In this document: positions 34,243 to 45,463 of the stretch, piece after piece
Numbering within the stretch: position 1 is the first letter of the stretch
Layout: each line of letters opens with the position of its first letter
DNA from: Pyrenula massariospora
Taxonomy: Eukaryota; Ascomycota; Eurotiomycetes; Pyrenulales; Pyrenulaceae
Reading direction: 5' to 3'
DNA: 64,000 nt
Assembly (NCBI GenBank): GCA_021030905.1
Contig: JAGFMI010000016.1
Span: 1,020,556-1,084,555, forward strand
The notes under the pieces: generated by a model
Seen by the model: only the letters and a program-made list of their open reading frames with translations
The model's database searches: none
Told to the model about the DNA's origin: nothing
Made by a program: the position numbers and the translations under genes

Positions 34243-35005
34243 GACGAGCAAAGATCAGCGAGAGAGAGCGCACGTGGTAAATGTAGAGGAAGAATTCAAT
34301 GAGCCTACCCAGAACGGCAGGCGTTCGATGTCGTTCAATATTTCAACCTACGTTATCCCATACCTTGAATACTGCAGAAATATCGCTGGATCTACACCGT
34401 CTGGGTGAAGGACAACAGAGTAAGAAACAAAGGAAAGTAAGCGCGGGAGCAGGCATGTTGGAACGGAAAGCACGACTCGAGCAGATGGGTCCTCGCAACT
34501 TCTCGAAGGGAAGGAGAGATGGGAGTACGATAAATGAGAAAGCGCAGATTTGGGCAGACGGTTGCATTCCCGACTCCGCTTGAATATTGGAAACAGCGTA
34601 GAGATTGTATGGGCGTTGAATCCTTTTGCCTCTCCGGGTTTAAAATACAGCTCTTAATCCTAAGGTCAACATTTTCTGCAATTGGTAGGAATCGAGACTC
34701 GTCTGCAATGACTATCATAATCGGTCGAGGCTTCAAAAGAACGCACGGAACAGAATCCGAGCTGGAGACGAAGACCAATGAGCCCAATGTGGACTAGCGG
34801 CCTCTCCGGGGGGTTCTGGGGCTCCACCCGAAAGTCGCGAGCTGCACCAAGAATTTATAGCCCTTGACTGCATGCTTCAAGATTCCAGAACCACACGTTG
34901 TAGATGTGAATTGATCCTGATCACTCTATTCTTAGCCTGCCTCATCTTTCTAGAAAAGCCGCGGTTCCCCTCGAGCTCTTGGAGAGTATCTACTCTGACC
35001 TCGCA
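34243..35005. promoter_or_regulatory. Upstream region between two divergent genes
   Basis: Lies between the disordered-protein gene (minus) and the RRM gene (plus) and carries both promoters. No other gene recognised. Confidence 0.4.
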
Positions 35006-36442
35006 ATGACTGCAAACGAGGCTTTGGATTTCAACGAGATTATTCAAGCCGGTCAGTCTCCAAGCTCTGAGGGCATACAAGTGCCATATTGACCCTTCTG
35101 ATAGGCCGGAAGCGAAAAAACAATGAAACACTAGCTGCCGAAATTTTCTCCAAAGATCGTCGAGCCAGCGCTCCTGGGTCGGGGCACTCGCGCAAGCCAA
35201 ATCAGATACCAAGCTTGGAGAGTAGGATTACAGGCGTCGGAAAGGTATTCTCCTGGCCCTCTTTCACGAGTTGTGGGCATTTCTACGCCTCTTCTTTCTA
35301 AAAGAAAAGAGGCTCGAGCCTCGTGCTAAGCGTTGCATTTCCAGACTCTTCCGCGATCATCATCTGCGTCTGGCTTCAGGTCTAAGAATACACCAGTCGG
35401 CGTTGGTGGTATCAGCAAAGCGCCATCGCGACCCAATTCTGCAGCCATTCAAAAAGCGAGAAGCTCCCAGCTCGAGAGTGCTTTGTCGGATCCAAAGGTC
35501 GTCAACCTAGCCAATGTTATCGCAAACTCTTCCACTTCTCCAGGCCTTGTCAAACCTTCAAAAGGTCTCAGCATTCGAGGTGCGGCAGGACCTTTCGTTG
35601 TCCAAGCCAGTAATCTGCAATCTGGTACGACCGCCGCAGACATACAAAATGTTCTCATCGACATTGCCGGTCCGGGGAACTGCAAGAGCTGCCGAATTGT
35701 CTCAAATCGACCCACGGTGATAGCGGAAATGGTGTTTGCAGAAAAACGCGTTGCCGAGCAAGTAATCAGCGCTCTTAATAACCAGGTGGCTGATGGAAGA
35801 ACACTACATTGTTTCATGAAGACTATGGGTGGAACGCCGGAGACTACAGAGCCCTCGTCCAATCGGGCCACCCAACCAAGCGTAGTGGATGAAGTACCGG
35901 CTGCTGACGGCATGGCTGCTAATCTTACTACACCGAATAATGGTGACGTGGATATGGCCGAGAATGTCGAGATCAATCCCCCGCCATATTCAGCGCCAGC
36001 AGCTCCTACAGGCAATAGCCGTCCAGACCTGTTTCATCGAAAAGAAGATCGGAGAGCAGAGCCAGATATTCAAGATGGACGATACGGCTTCGAAGCTCGG
36101 CAGGAGCGCGAATATTACAAAGCGCAGCACCGTCAGGCTCAGGAAGAGACTGGGCAAACCGCGAGAGATAGTGGCGAAGCACGATCTTCTTCGAGGTATG
36201 ATGATCGAGACCAGGACCGAGACAGGGACTACGGCAAAGGCAATTATTCAAGGCGTGGTGAGGATTCGTATCGCCGGGGCGATGATAGATATGCGCGCGG
36301 AGGCTATCGTCGGGACGATCGACCTTCACACTATGGTAATGGAGCCTCTGGCGGGAGGGGTTACGACTCGCACGACAGGTACGGCCGCATGTACAGCGAC
36401 GCCATGGTGCCGCCTCGGCGTGGAGGGGCTAGACGGTACTGA
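35006..36442 (+). CDS. RRM RNA-binding protein with Arg/Asp/Tyr-rich tail, 427 aa
   Basis: Three exons: 35006-35051, 35105-35244 and 35345-36442, with introns of 53 and 100 bases. The spliced start reads MTANEALDFNEIIQAGRKRK and continues NNETLAAEIFSKDRRASAPG; without these introns the third exon has no ATG. A Ser-rich linker leads to one RRM-like fold at about residues 155-230 (FVVQASNLQSGTTAADIQNV, then VIAEMVFAEKRVAEQVISAL), with poorly conserved RNP motifs. The C-terminal third is rich in Arg, Asp, Tyr and Gly (RDQDRDRDYGKG, RRGGARRY), typical of RNA-granule or splicing proteins. Likely binds mRNA; target unknown. It is convergent with STN1, 243 bases away. Confidence 0.8.
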
Positions 36443-36685
36443 TATCGCTCAATTGAAAAACACCTGGGATGCCGACTTTCAAAATCACCCTCTGTCCCAG
36501 GTGCCGTTTTTCAGAACGACCGAAACCAGCCTAGAAGCCGGCTAGGGATTAACGCGTCTCGCGCCGTGTGGTTGAAGACATCTCATGCTGAATCTGGTCT
36601 CTACTTGTAATAAGCGAGAATAAGGGAAACGCCGCTATAACAGCGATGCTAGGGACAAGCTAGATTCGACCCTACCACAGTGTTT

Positions 36686-37495
36686 TCATTCGGGTGGACA
36701 AATTTCTGACGCGTTGAGAAGCCGCCTGGCTCTCTCCTGCTGCATTACTATCGCCGCTTGCTTAGCCTCTTGTGCGCCATATGCTCTCTGGATTTCCTCC
36801 TTTGCGTACTGCCGCGCTACCCTCTTCTCGTGCCTCTTCTCCCGAGCCAAACGGACAGCGTCACGTTCCCTCTTCTTCGCAGCCCGGATAGCGAGCTGTG
36901 CGTTGTGTTCTTCAAACCTCTTCAAAAGATTTTTCTGCTGCTGGAATGAAAGCGACCACGGTTTAGATAGAATGTCTTTGAAAAGCTGGGCGCGCTGGTG
37001 CCAGAATTTTGCCTCTGCATGTGTATCGTCTAAGATGCTTATACGCTCCAAAGTAATCTGGCGAACCTCCCGAAAAGTAGAGATGGTGCCTTTCACCTTA
37101 ACTACGGAGCCAAGGTTTACCTGTAGCAGGATGCGTTCTCTGTTTATGACATCTGTGCCCTGTTCCTGTCCGGTATTTCGACTGCCCTCTACATTTTGTG
37201 TTGTCAACAGTCTCGGGCAGACTACCTCGATATTTTCGCCGCTGCTGTCATCCAATGTAAATAGCCATCTTTTCTCGTAGAAATCTTCAAAGACCACGAT
37301 GACTCCAATAAGGCAAACAAACTGGACAGGGTGGTTGAGGTAAAAGTAGAGGTTCTGGCCGTCAAAACCAGGCTGCGTCTTCAGGGCATGGTGAACGTCG
37401 AAAGCTCTTAATTTTACCCACGAGAAGTGTACTGGGGAGGCTCGATGGCAATAGGCTGGGTAGAAGGTCAGAGAATTGGAGGTCGGATCGGTCAT
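36686..37495 (-). CDS. STN1: Telomere CST-complex subunit STN1 (OB fold), 269 aa
   Basis: Intronless. Residues 8-40 carry the family start, YPAYCHRASPVHFSWVKLRA, followed by the OB-fold strands LYFYLNHPVQFVCLIGVIV and, after the loop, WLFTLDDSSGENIEVVCPR and VVKVKGTISTFREVRQITLE, which match the order in Stn1 proteins. From about 175 the protein is a long basic helix, rich in Lys, Arg, Glu and Ala, ending RARRLLNASEICPPE. Stn1 acts with Ten1 (and Cdc13/CTC1) on single-stranded telomeric DNA, capping ends and recruiting DNA polymerase alpha-primase. The winged-helix half seen in budding yeast is absent, as is common in moulds and fission yeast. Confidence 0.88.
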   Translation of the reverse strand: MTDPTSNSLTFYPAYCHRASPVHFSWVKLRAFDVHHALKTQPGFDGQNLYFYLNHPVQFVCLIGVIVVFEDFYEKRWLFTLDDSSGENIEVVCPRLLTTQNVEGSRNTGQEQGTDVINRERILLQVNLGSVVKVKGTISTFREVRQITLERISILDDTHAEAKFWHQRAQLFKDILSKPWSLSFQQQKNLLKRFEEHNAQLAIRAAKKRERDAVRLAREKRHEKRVARQYAKEEIQRAYGAQEAKQAAIVMQQERARRLLNASEICPPE

Positions 37496-38065
37496 ATCAT
37501 TCTTGCATTTCGCAAATGGAATCGTCTCGGGAGACTGCTGACGAAGGCCATGAATCGTAGCGCTTCATGTCAACCTGCAGTCTGCATTGCGCGCGCGGGT
37601 TCCGGCTCCGATGGTGCGCTGGTCGTGCTTTCAGCGAACGCGATTTTCGACTCCGACACCGTAGTTTCACCGCATGTGGTTTCCGACTCTGATAGGGTTG
37701 GCTGTGCTTTCACTCAACGCAGTTCTCGGCTCTGACGGAGAACTGGTCGCACGTTCACTAAACACGATCTTCGGCTCTGACGGAGGGTTGGGTCGCGTTG
37801 TTACTTGGATGCTCACCAAACTGCTTTAGAAGGGCGCAAGGCGCGTTGTTGAACGTGAGTCTGTCGCAAGCCTCATTGCTCCATGAATGGTCTAGCGCCA
37901 AATCAATGACCGAGGTCGCGACGTTTGCGGCAACTCGGCACAGCTCGTCTCTCATATCAGCATCGACACTGGCTAACTCCGCGCGAAAGATTAGCTAAAA
38001 GGTGGTCATAAAGATGCTCAATTTTGCTCTGCTGAAAATGTCGTTAGACAAAAACGGCTTCTACA
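37496..38065. other. Intergenic with degenerate minisatellite
   Basis: Carries the promoters of STN1 (minus) and the MFS pump (plus); includes the 44-base repeat array listed separately. Confidence 0.45.
37600..37800 (+). repeat. Degenerate tandem repeat, about 44-base unit, 4-5 copies
   Basis: Units start near 37600, 37644, 37679, 37723 and 37768, each opening with a TTCNCGRCTCYGAYGG-like string, followed by a GGTCG-type core and a TTTCACT-AACGCGA-like end. Copies differ by base changes and small indels, one being about 36 bases. The array sits between two divergent genes. Confidence 0.7.
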
Positions 38066-39907
38066 ATGAGATCGAATTCGAGCCTGGCTGAGACATCTCT
38101 CACTCGCGATACCGAGACAACAGAGAAACACTTATTCTTCGGGCATTCGGCACAAGGCTCTGTCGATCCGCTCTCTGATCCCCCGGGAAAAGAACAAACC
38201 CACAGTGAAGACGAAAGAACGAGCTCTCGTCTCTCTAGATCTACGAACAGCTCAAAAGACGTGCCGCAAGACATCGAAAAGGCCGAGTCAGATGAAGCGG
38301 AGGCTCTTCCAGGACAAGGCCAAAACCTCGAAAATGGTATCCTCGAAAAGACTTCGACCCATCGAGGAGAGAAACCAATCGACATGGACCATATCACTCG
38401 CGAGGCTAGTGGTCCAGCTTTCTCCGTATTCACGCGGAATCAGAAGCGGCTCATTGTCTTCTTAGCATCGTTTGGAGGCTTCTTCAGTCCCCTCAGTGCA
38501 AACATCTATTTTCCGGCACTGAATTCTTTGGCAAATGACTTGAAGGTTAGTAATGGTTTGATCAATCTGACATTGACGAGCTATATGATCTTTCAAGGTC
38601 TGGCTCCAGCATTCATTGGCGACCTCGCCGACACGGCTGGTCGACGTCCGGCGTATCTGATATGTTTCTGCATTTATCTTGGCGCAAATGTTGGGCTTGC
38701 TCTACAAAATAGCTATGCGGCGTTGTTTGTGCTCCGGTGCCTACAAAGTTCGGGTAGTAGTGGTACGATTGCGTTATCATCTGGAGTGGTATCAGACATA
38801 GCGATTGCATCTGAAAGAGGAAAGTACATGGGATTTGTGCAGGCAGGCTCACTCCTAGGTCCATCTATTGGACCTGTAATCGGCGGAGTGTTGGCCGAAT
38901 TCCTCGGTTGGCGAGCCGTCTTCTGGTTTTTGGTTATTCTTGGTGCCATATTCACATTGCTTTTCTTGATCTTCTTCCCCGAAACATCAAGAGTCATTGT
39001 CGGGAATGGGTCGATACCACCTAGAGGGTATAGCATGTCTCTTTTGAATTACCTCCAGGTCCGGAGAAGCCGTCAAGAAAGTGGAAACAGCTTGACGCCC
39101 ACTCAAAGCCAGAAATCTCTCCCGCCGAAACGTGGAGCTCGTTTCCCAAACCCTCTTGCAAGCATCCATATCCTGAATGACAAGGAGACCTTTTTACTTC
39201 TAATGAACAATGCTTTCTTGTTCGCTGGATTCTACGATATTGCAGCTACAATTCCTTCTTTATTCGCAAAAATATATGGGTTTAATGACCTACAAATCGG
39301 TCTCTGTTACCTCCCATTTGGCGCTGGTGCTTCTTTCGCTGCCTTGATGAACGGACAGTTGCTTGATCGGAACTTTAAGCGAATTGCTAAGAAGATAAAT
39401 TTTCCTCTTGTCGAGAAGCGACAACCTGACCTACGAAACTTTCCAATCGAGAAAGCCCGATTACAAATTGCTTTCCCCGCCCTATATCTCTCGTGCGCTT
39501 GCATCCTAATTCACGGGTGGATCCTGGATGTTGAAGGTCCACTAGCGGCTGTCCTTGTCTTCCTGTTCCTAGGTGGATGCTCTTTGACATGCGCATTCAA
39601 CGTCACTTCCACGCTTCTGATTGATTTCTATCCTCGGTCTTCAGCTACAGCCACGGCTGCCAACAACCTACTCCGGTGCCTTTTGGGAGCTGGGGCTACA
39701 GCGGTGATCGAGCCCATGATCAATGGCATGGGGAGAGGCTGGTCCTTTACATTCATTAGCTTGATGCTGGCTTTACTAAGTCCGATGCTTTGGGCAGTGT
39801 ATTTCAAAGGCATGGACTGGCGGGAGGAACGGCGGTTGAGGAATCAGAGGACAGCAGAACAGCAAGACAAGAAACGCGCCGCTGCAATTGAAGAAGGGAA
39901 AAGGTAA
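38066..39907 (+). CDS. MFS multidrug/polyamine-type exporter (DHA1), 613 aa
   Basis: Intronless. The first 125 residues are a hydrophilic, Ser/Glu-rich cytosolic tail. Twelve membrane helices follow, from about LIVFLASFGGFFSPLSANIY. Motif A (GDLADTAGRRPAYL) sits after helix 2, and the antiporter motif C-like GSLLGPSIGPVIGG is in helix 5, marking a proton-coupled drug:H+ antiporter of the 12-TM DHA1 group. A long central loop (about 335-380) is Ser/Arg-rich. By sequence style it is nearest to the QDR/DTR (quinidine resistance, dityrosine) branch. It likely exports drugs, organic acids or polyamines at the plasma membrane; the substrate cannot be told. No linked biosynthetic genes. Confidence 0.88.
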   Translation: MRSNSSLAETSLTRDTETTEKHLFFGHSAQGSVDPLSDPPGKEQTHSEDERTSSRLSRSTNSSKDVPQDIEKAESDEAEALPGQGQNLENGILEKTSTHRGEKPIDMDHITREASGPAFSVFTRNQKRLIVFLASFGGFFSPLSANIYFPALNSLANDLKVSNGLINLTLTSYMIFQGLAPAFIGDLADTAGRRPAYLICFCIYLGANVGLALQNSYAALFVLRCLQSSGSSGTIALSSGVVSDIAIASERGKYMGFVQAGSLLGPSIGPVIGGVLAEFLGWRAVFWFLVILGAIFTLLFLIFFPETSRVIVGNGSIPPRGYSMSLLNYLQVRRSRQESGNSLTPTQSQKSLPPKRGARFPNPLASIHILNDKETFLLLMNNAFLFAGFYDIAATIPSLFAKIYGFNDLQIGLCYLPFGAGASFAALMNGQLLDRNFKRIAKKINFPLVEKRQPDLRNFPIEKARLQIAFPALYLSCACILIHGWILDVEGPLAAVLVFLFLGGCSLTCAFNVTSTLLIDFYPRSSATATAANNLLRCLLGAGATAVIEPMINGMGRGWSFTFISLMLALLSPMLWAVYFKGMDWREERRLRNQRTAEQQDKKRAAAIEEGKR

Positions 39908-41295
39908 GACCTACCCTCTCATCAGGGAGAGTATTTGGAAAGTGTAGGTTCGAGAGGAAAAAGAGCGTCGGATCAGGCAGGCAAATGAATTGCTGTTAGA
40001 CTTGTATAGAAGCTAGGGCTTTAAGATCTTCATACTAAGAATGAAAACATCTTACCATACAACAATTCAGATTGATTGAGTGCTTGCTTTGGCAGCTGAC
40101 GCCTAATATTTTCAAATTCCTCGTTCTAGTAAGCTTTTTTAAGCTCTCCCAAGAAAAACGACCATCACGGAGCGTGGGCTGTCCTCTCCTTGAGGCCAAG
40201 AACGAGGTCGTAGCTTGGCTTGCCACGAGCAGCTAAGGTCCGGTGAAAGACTGCACGGGAGACAATCGAAGCCCTCCACATCCGTCGTCAGGGTCATGGC
40301 TCGGATGCAGGGATTCGGCGTTTGATCTGTGTCAGCCTACCAGCAGCGATGGTCCCCGAGGCTGGGCATTTTGCCATCTCGATCGAAGAATCTGTCCATC
40401 CATCGCCCCCTTTAGTAATTATAGCACATTACAGCCTTGCCATTTCCCACATGCAGCTTACCGATCTGCGATAATTCCCTCACACCTCATGTAGATGATT
40501 AAGTCCTTCGAGGGATTCTGGCTGGCTCCTGCCCCTATCTAAAGTAGAGGAGAGCTTGATGAAGAGTAGCCTTATCAACAACCTCGTCGGCGCCTCGCAG
40601 GTAGCGGGCATGGGTATTGCGGCCATGCAAGGTTCCTTTCTCTGACTAGCGCTGCCGACGTCCCGCATGGGCCATGAGCAGGAATATTTTCGGGTCAAGG
40701 GTGCCATGAAACCACAAGTGGCTTTCGCTGAACAAATCCCAACGCCCTCGCGCGGTCCCGCTGAATCTCATGGCGCCAAAGCTCCTCCGCTGCTAACGCT
40801 TCCCCGCGAGCAGGATTGCACGGCCCGTTCAAGACATTTTTCATTGGCTGTTGACCCTCCTCGAGGCTCCATCGGTGTGCGAGAAGCGTAGCTGGTGCCG
40901 CTGTGGAGGAAGCCTCAGCCGACTTCACTGCTCGCCATTGGACTAACTGAGCATCTTGTAGGGTGGCGGCCGGGCATGGGAATATCATCGCGTAGAGCGC
41001 TATGACGGAAGGCCACACGTTGCAAGAGAGCATGTTGCGAAGGGATCTTCGGCGACCGAACTGTTACTGGCAGACGCCTTGACACTGTTCCACAAGGACG
41101 AATAGTACGCGCACTGGGACAGAGAAAGTGAGCCTTGTCTTCTGCCTGCAGTCTACTTCTGGTATCTGGACTCCTCCCCTTCTGCACCTATTTTCGGATA
41201 TACGAGATACGTATATTTTGATGTCGCTCCTCATCCCCACCTAGCTTTTTCTTCATCTTGATTTCAGCTCAAACGTTCCCAGCAGCCCACCTACT
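39908..41295. promoter_or_regulatory. Intergenic, 1.4 kb, upstream of sugar transporter
   Basis: No gene recognised; short frames in 40035-41187 on both strands look spurious. The last 150 bases are C/T-rich, consistent with a leader for the transporter gene. Confidence 0.4.
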
Positions 41296-43479
41296 ATGGA
41301 TTCCAAGGCTGAAAAGGACGCTTATGATGCAGCTTCAAACGGTGATGGCGGCAAAGAGGTAGCCATTGAAGACCGTTTTAGCCGTCGTCCCACCGAAGTC
41401 GATACAACAAACCTGAGCGCCGTTTTCGAAAACCCACTTCAAGGCGTATCAAAGGAACAGTTGCTTTCAGATGTCGAGGAATTCTGCAAAAAGTTTGACT
41501 TGACCGATCACCTGGATCCATTCAAGAAGGGTGCTCTCCTCGCTCAGAATCCTGATAGATATCTTGACGTGACTGAGCTTTCAGAAGATGAGAGGATCTT
41601 CATTGAGAGGGAGCACACTCATAAATGGTCTCAGCCATGGCAGCTGTATTTCCTCGTGAGTAAGTAAAACGTGAGCTCTTCTGATTGCCTAGCTAGCAAT
41701 GATAATTTACCATCATTGCGCAACGACTGACACACCGTTAGCGATGTGCTCTCTCGCTGCTGCTGTGCAAGGCATGGACGAAACAGTCAACAACGGAGCC
41801 CAAGCGCTCTACCTTAAGCAACTCGGTGTTACCGAAAAGCGCTTCTCCAAAAATATGGTTGACAACTTGACGGGTCTCATTGTCGGTGCTCCTTACCTGG
41901 CTTGCGCTATTCTCGGATGCTGGCTTACAGAGCCTCTGAACGCAATCTTTGCCCGGAGAGGGACTATTTTCTTATCCTGTTTTATTGCTGCTGTCGCTTC
42001 TATTTGGGAAGGGGTTGCGAATAGCTGGGTCAATCTTTTCATTGCTCGATTCGTACTCGGTCTAGGCATTGGTTCGAAATCTACAACCGTTCCTGTCTAC
42101 GCTGCCGAATGTTCTCCGGTAAGATGTGCTTCAGTCCCCGTCACTCCATCTGCTAACCTATGTTCCCATTAGGCGCCGATTCGTGGGGCTCTGGTAATGA
42201 TGTGGCAGATGGTGAGTTACTCTTGTTGAAGCAGCATTTTAACTTAACTTTCTCACATTTTACAGTGGACTGCTTTTGGTATTATGCTCGGCAACATAAT
42301 GGGTGTAGCCTTTGGAGGCCTTGCCCCAGACCTTGGTTGGCGCCTTATCCTTGGCTCGACTGTCGTCCTACCGATCATCGTTTGCGCACAAGTCTACCTC
42401 TGCCCCGAGTCGCCTCGATGGCTGATCCAGAAGAATCGTGTGAGAAAAGCGTACGAGTCTTTCCGAGTGTTGCGGCCCTCTGATGTTCAAGCCGCTCGAG
42501 ACACCTACTACACGTTTGTCGGCGTTGAACTTGAAAAAAAGGTCAACCATGGCAAGAACCTTTTCACCCAGTTCCGGGATTTGTTTACTGTTCCAAGAAA
42601 TCGACGTGCTACTTTGGCCTCTTGGATTGTCATGTTCATGCAGCAGGTGAGTTGCCACTGTCCGTGTAGTATCCCTTTCTCTACCGGCTAATATGATGTA
42701 GTTCTGCGGCGTCAACGTCATCGCCTACTACTCCACGACTATCTTCCAGGAGTCCGGCTACAGCACCAACAGCGCCCTACTCGCATCCATGGGCACGGGC
42801 ATCCTGAACTGGGCCTTCGCGATCCCCGCCTTCCTCACGATCGACACCTGGGGCCGCCGCAATCTCCTCCTCTTCACCTTCCCCTTCCTTTGCATCACGC
42901 TTCTCTGGACCGGGTTCTCGTTCTGGATCCAGCCAGATAATCCGACGAGCAAAGCCCGCGTTGGGATGGTCACGACGGGGATGTATCTGTTTGAGGTGTT
43001 TTATAGCCCCGGGGAAGGGCCGGTGCCGTTCACGTACAGCGCCGAGGCGTTCCCCTTGCATGTCCGCGATGTGGGAATGAGCTGGGCTACTTCTACTGTG
43101 AGTTCACCTTAAAACAGATGCCGCGATTCTCCACACGAGCACTTTTACTAACTCCCTTTGTGAAAACCAGACCTGGTGTTTCAACTTCATCCTCTCCTTC
43201 ACCTGGCCACACCTGCTCACCGCCTTCAAGCCCCAGGGCGCCTTTGGCTGGTACGCCGCCTGGTGCCTGATCGGCTGGTTCCTCGTGCTGCTCTTCGTGC
43301 CCGAGACCAAGGCTCTCACGCTTGAAGAGCTCGACCAGGTCTTTGGCGTGAGCACACGGAAGCACGCGAGCTATCAGGTTAGGAATGCGGTGTGGCACTT
43401 TAGGGTGTGGGTGCTGAGGCAGAAGCTGGTGCCGCTGGAGCCGTTTTATAAGGGGGCTGAGAAGTTGAACGAGGCGTGA
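41296..43479 (+). CDS. MFS sugar/polyol transporter, copy 1, 621 aa
   Basis: Six exons: 41296-41659, 41742-42118, 42173-42211, 42266-42646, 42702-43097, 43171-43479. One is only 39 bases. The start [15 protein letters not shown] opens a 125-residue cytosolic tail ending WSQPWQLYF. The sugar-porter signatures follow: [11 protein letters not shown] in helix 1, [28 protein letters not shown] after helix 6, [11 protein letters not shown] in helix 7, GRRNLL, and [16 protein letters not shown] near helix 10. The C-terminus has [15 protein letters not shown]. This is the branch of large fungal sugar porters with a long N-tail, related to inositol/polyol carriers; substrate uncertain. A paralogue lies 3.3 kb downstream in the same orientation, with an orphan between. 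The 3' exons are GC-richer than the 5' ones. Confidence 0.9.
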
Positions 43480-44294
43480 GGGGATATGGCTCGGGGGATT
43501 TTATGAGTGGAATTGGTGTGCTGGAGGTTGATAGGAGGTACAACGCGCTTATACACGATGTAAGGATACGTTTCGTTTACTTGTCTCTGCGGAGATTGAT
43601 TGGTAGCTATCTTGAGCTACTCGCAATGCCTACATCCTGGATGTTTTTACTAGGAGCACCATCATTGCCTCTAAGGCTTTCCATATTTGAGTGGCCAATA
43701 AAGCCCAAGTTTTGAAAAGCAAAGATATGTCTAAATTGCAATTCCCTGGCCCAAAAAGCTATTTACAATTCAAGTGGCCAATATGGCTCAAGTCTTGTAG
43801 AGTGGAAACACACCTACCCAGAGACCCTAGATTTTAAGACACAGCAAGACAGCTAAACGCGTGTCAACGGGATTTTACTTCGGTTATAAGGGTAATAATT
43901 TCGCAGTGGATACTACTGCGCCACCGAAATTTAATATATACTTACAACTGCTCGCTACCGTTCAATGTAAATAAGACGTGGAAGTTATCGTAAAGTATAC
44001 ACTTCTTTGCCAAAAATACAGAGGGATCTATAAGATTTATTACCCTTGTATACCACGTATCTAAAAATCTGTAGCACTTCAACACAGGCAACAGAGCGCA
44101 ACAGCCTAACACCGTGAAAGTAATAGACAAGAGCGATTTCCTCTTCAAAGTTCCAAAGTTAAGCGTGCCGAGGCTGTGCGCTAGGATTGCCTTCTTCCCG
44201 TTAGGTAGTTAAACTACATTTCGTCTTACGATTCTATGGCTCAAAAATCTACTTACAGAAAAACAGTGAAATAAAATACAAACCTTCGCCCCAC
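43480..44294. other. Intergenic with a short imperfect direct repeat
   Basis: An AGTGGCCAATA-x-GC-CAAGT block occurs twice (near 43691 and near 43771). Otherwise AT-leaning sequence with no gene. Confidence 0.4.
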
Positions 44295-45463
44295 CTAATG
44301 CCGAAACCCCGGCTCCTCAAACCCCGGATCTGGATTCCACGGAGAACGAAGACAAGAGTGCGCCGCGTCAAGCATACAATTCCCCCACCGCAGCGTCTGG
44401 CCCATCCACCGCCTCTCCAAGCCGTCTGCCTCACAGTCCCACGCCTCCCATGTCTGCTCCCACTCTTGGCTCAGATCTGTGGTGCACCGAGGAAGTGTTT
44501 GCTCTACTGAACGGCACCGGCTTCCGCCCTGCTGCTCATCGGGATTCAGGGTCCAGCGGGTGCACAAGTGCAGCGATACGATGGGCGCCCCGTTTTTCTT
44601 GATTGGCGTGGTTGCGGTTTCCACGTGACGCTGGAGCCGCGGGTTGAGTTCTAGCATGTGGTCCAGAGTCCGTCTATGGAGAAGGTTTGGCTTGATGCGT
44701 CTCTGATTAGGCTGGGGCATAGGGGGTAGGCGGTGTTTGTCGGGTTGGTCCGGGTACCCTTTAGCGCTGCTAGGCCGGTACCGAAATGGATCCTATCGTG
44801 TAACATGGGCTTGAAGGTGTTTAGAAGGTACTGGCTGTTACAGCGCAGATGCGGGCAGGTGGGGATGTTGAGATTCCGCAGCGCTTGCTGGACTCGATCT
44901 GGAGAAAAGTGTTCTTTGAGATACAGGTTCATTTCTTGATGGGATGGAGAGGAGAAGAGAACGATGACCCTTGCAAGCTTAACGGCAGAATATTGAAAGT
45001 TAGAATTGGCTTGAGAAGCACCGACAAGTCGCTTATTTGAATTGTCGGCGGCAGTGGATTTTCGTTCCGGGGTCGGTGTAGAAGTCGACGACCCGGATAT
45101 CCAACACGGTATGGAGGTGTAGCAAAGTGGCCTGCATTCGCTGCAATATTCATGTGTCTGCGGATCTTTTCCAAGCATCAAATTGTGCAAATCTGGCCCG
45201 GTCAGTGTGGAATGTGGACAGAGCCACATATTGTGCACTGGTTTAGTTTTCTCGCATGCTTCGTTGTAGGTTGGCGGATTTACATTGTACGCTGCAATGA
45301 TATCTATACGTGCGGGCTTGCTCGGATTTGCGGGCTGTTGGGTATTTTTAGGAAAGCTTACTTCGCCCGGTACTTGATCGTTAGTGTCCTTCCCCTGAGG
45401 TTGGCTTCGTCTTTTTCGACAAGGTTTTAATTTCTCAAGAATGCTGGGTACCTTGTGTGCCAT
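44295..45463 (-). CDS. Orphan protein with frame break or 107-base intron
   Basis: The first frame (45463 to about 44651) starts MAHKVPSILEKLKPC and is followed in another frame by a second open piece down to 44295. Two readings join them. A 107-base intron at 44651-44757 restores phase and gives 353 aa. Alternatively, a single missing base near 44650 has split one frame, which would keep the protein-like stretch SLIRDASSQTFSIDGLW before the break and LNPRLQRHVETA after it. The protein has a basic start, then Cys/His-containing segments (CPHST, CSECRPLCYTSIPCW, CPHLRC) that could bind zinc, and no membrane helix. No family recognised. It lies between two transporter paralogues but on the opposite strand. 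Confidence 0.5.

Noticed and set aside
35889-36545. Second long frame over the RRM gene's tail
   Set aside because: Arg/Ile-rich shadow of the RD/RG-rich tail in another frame.
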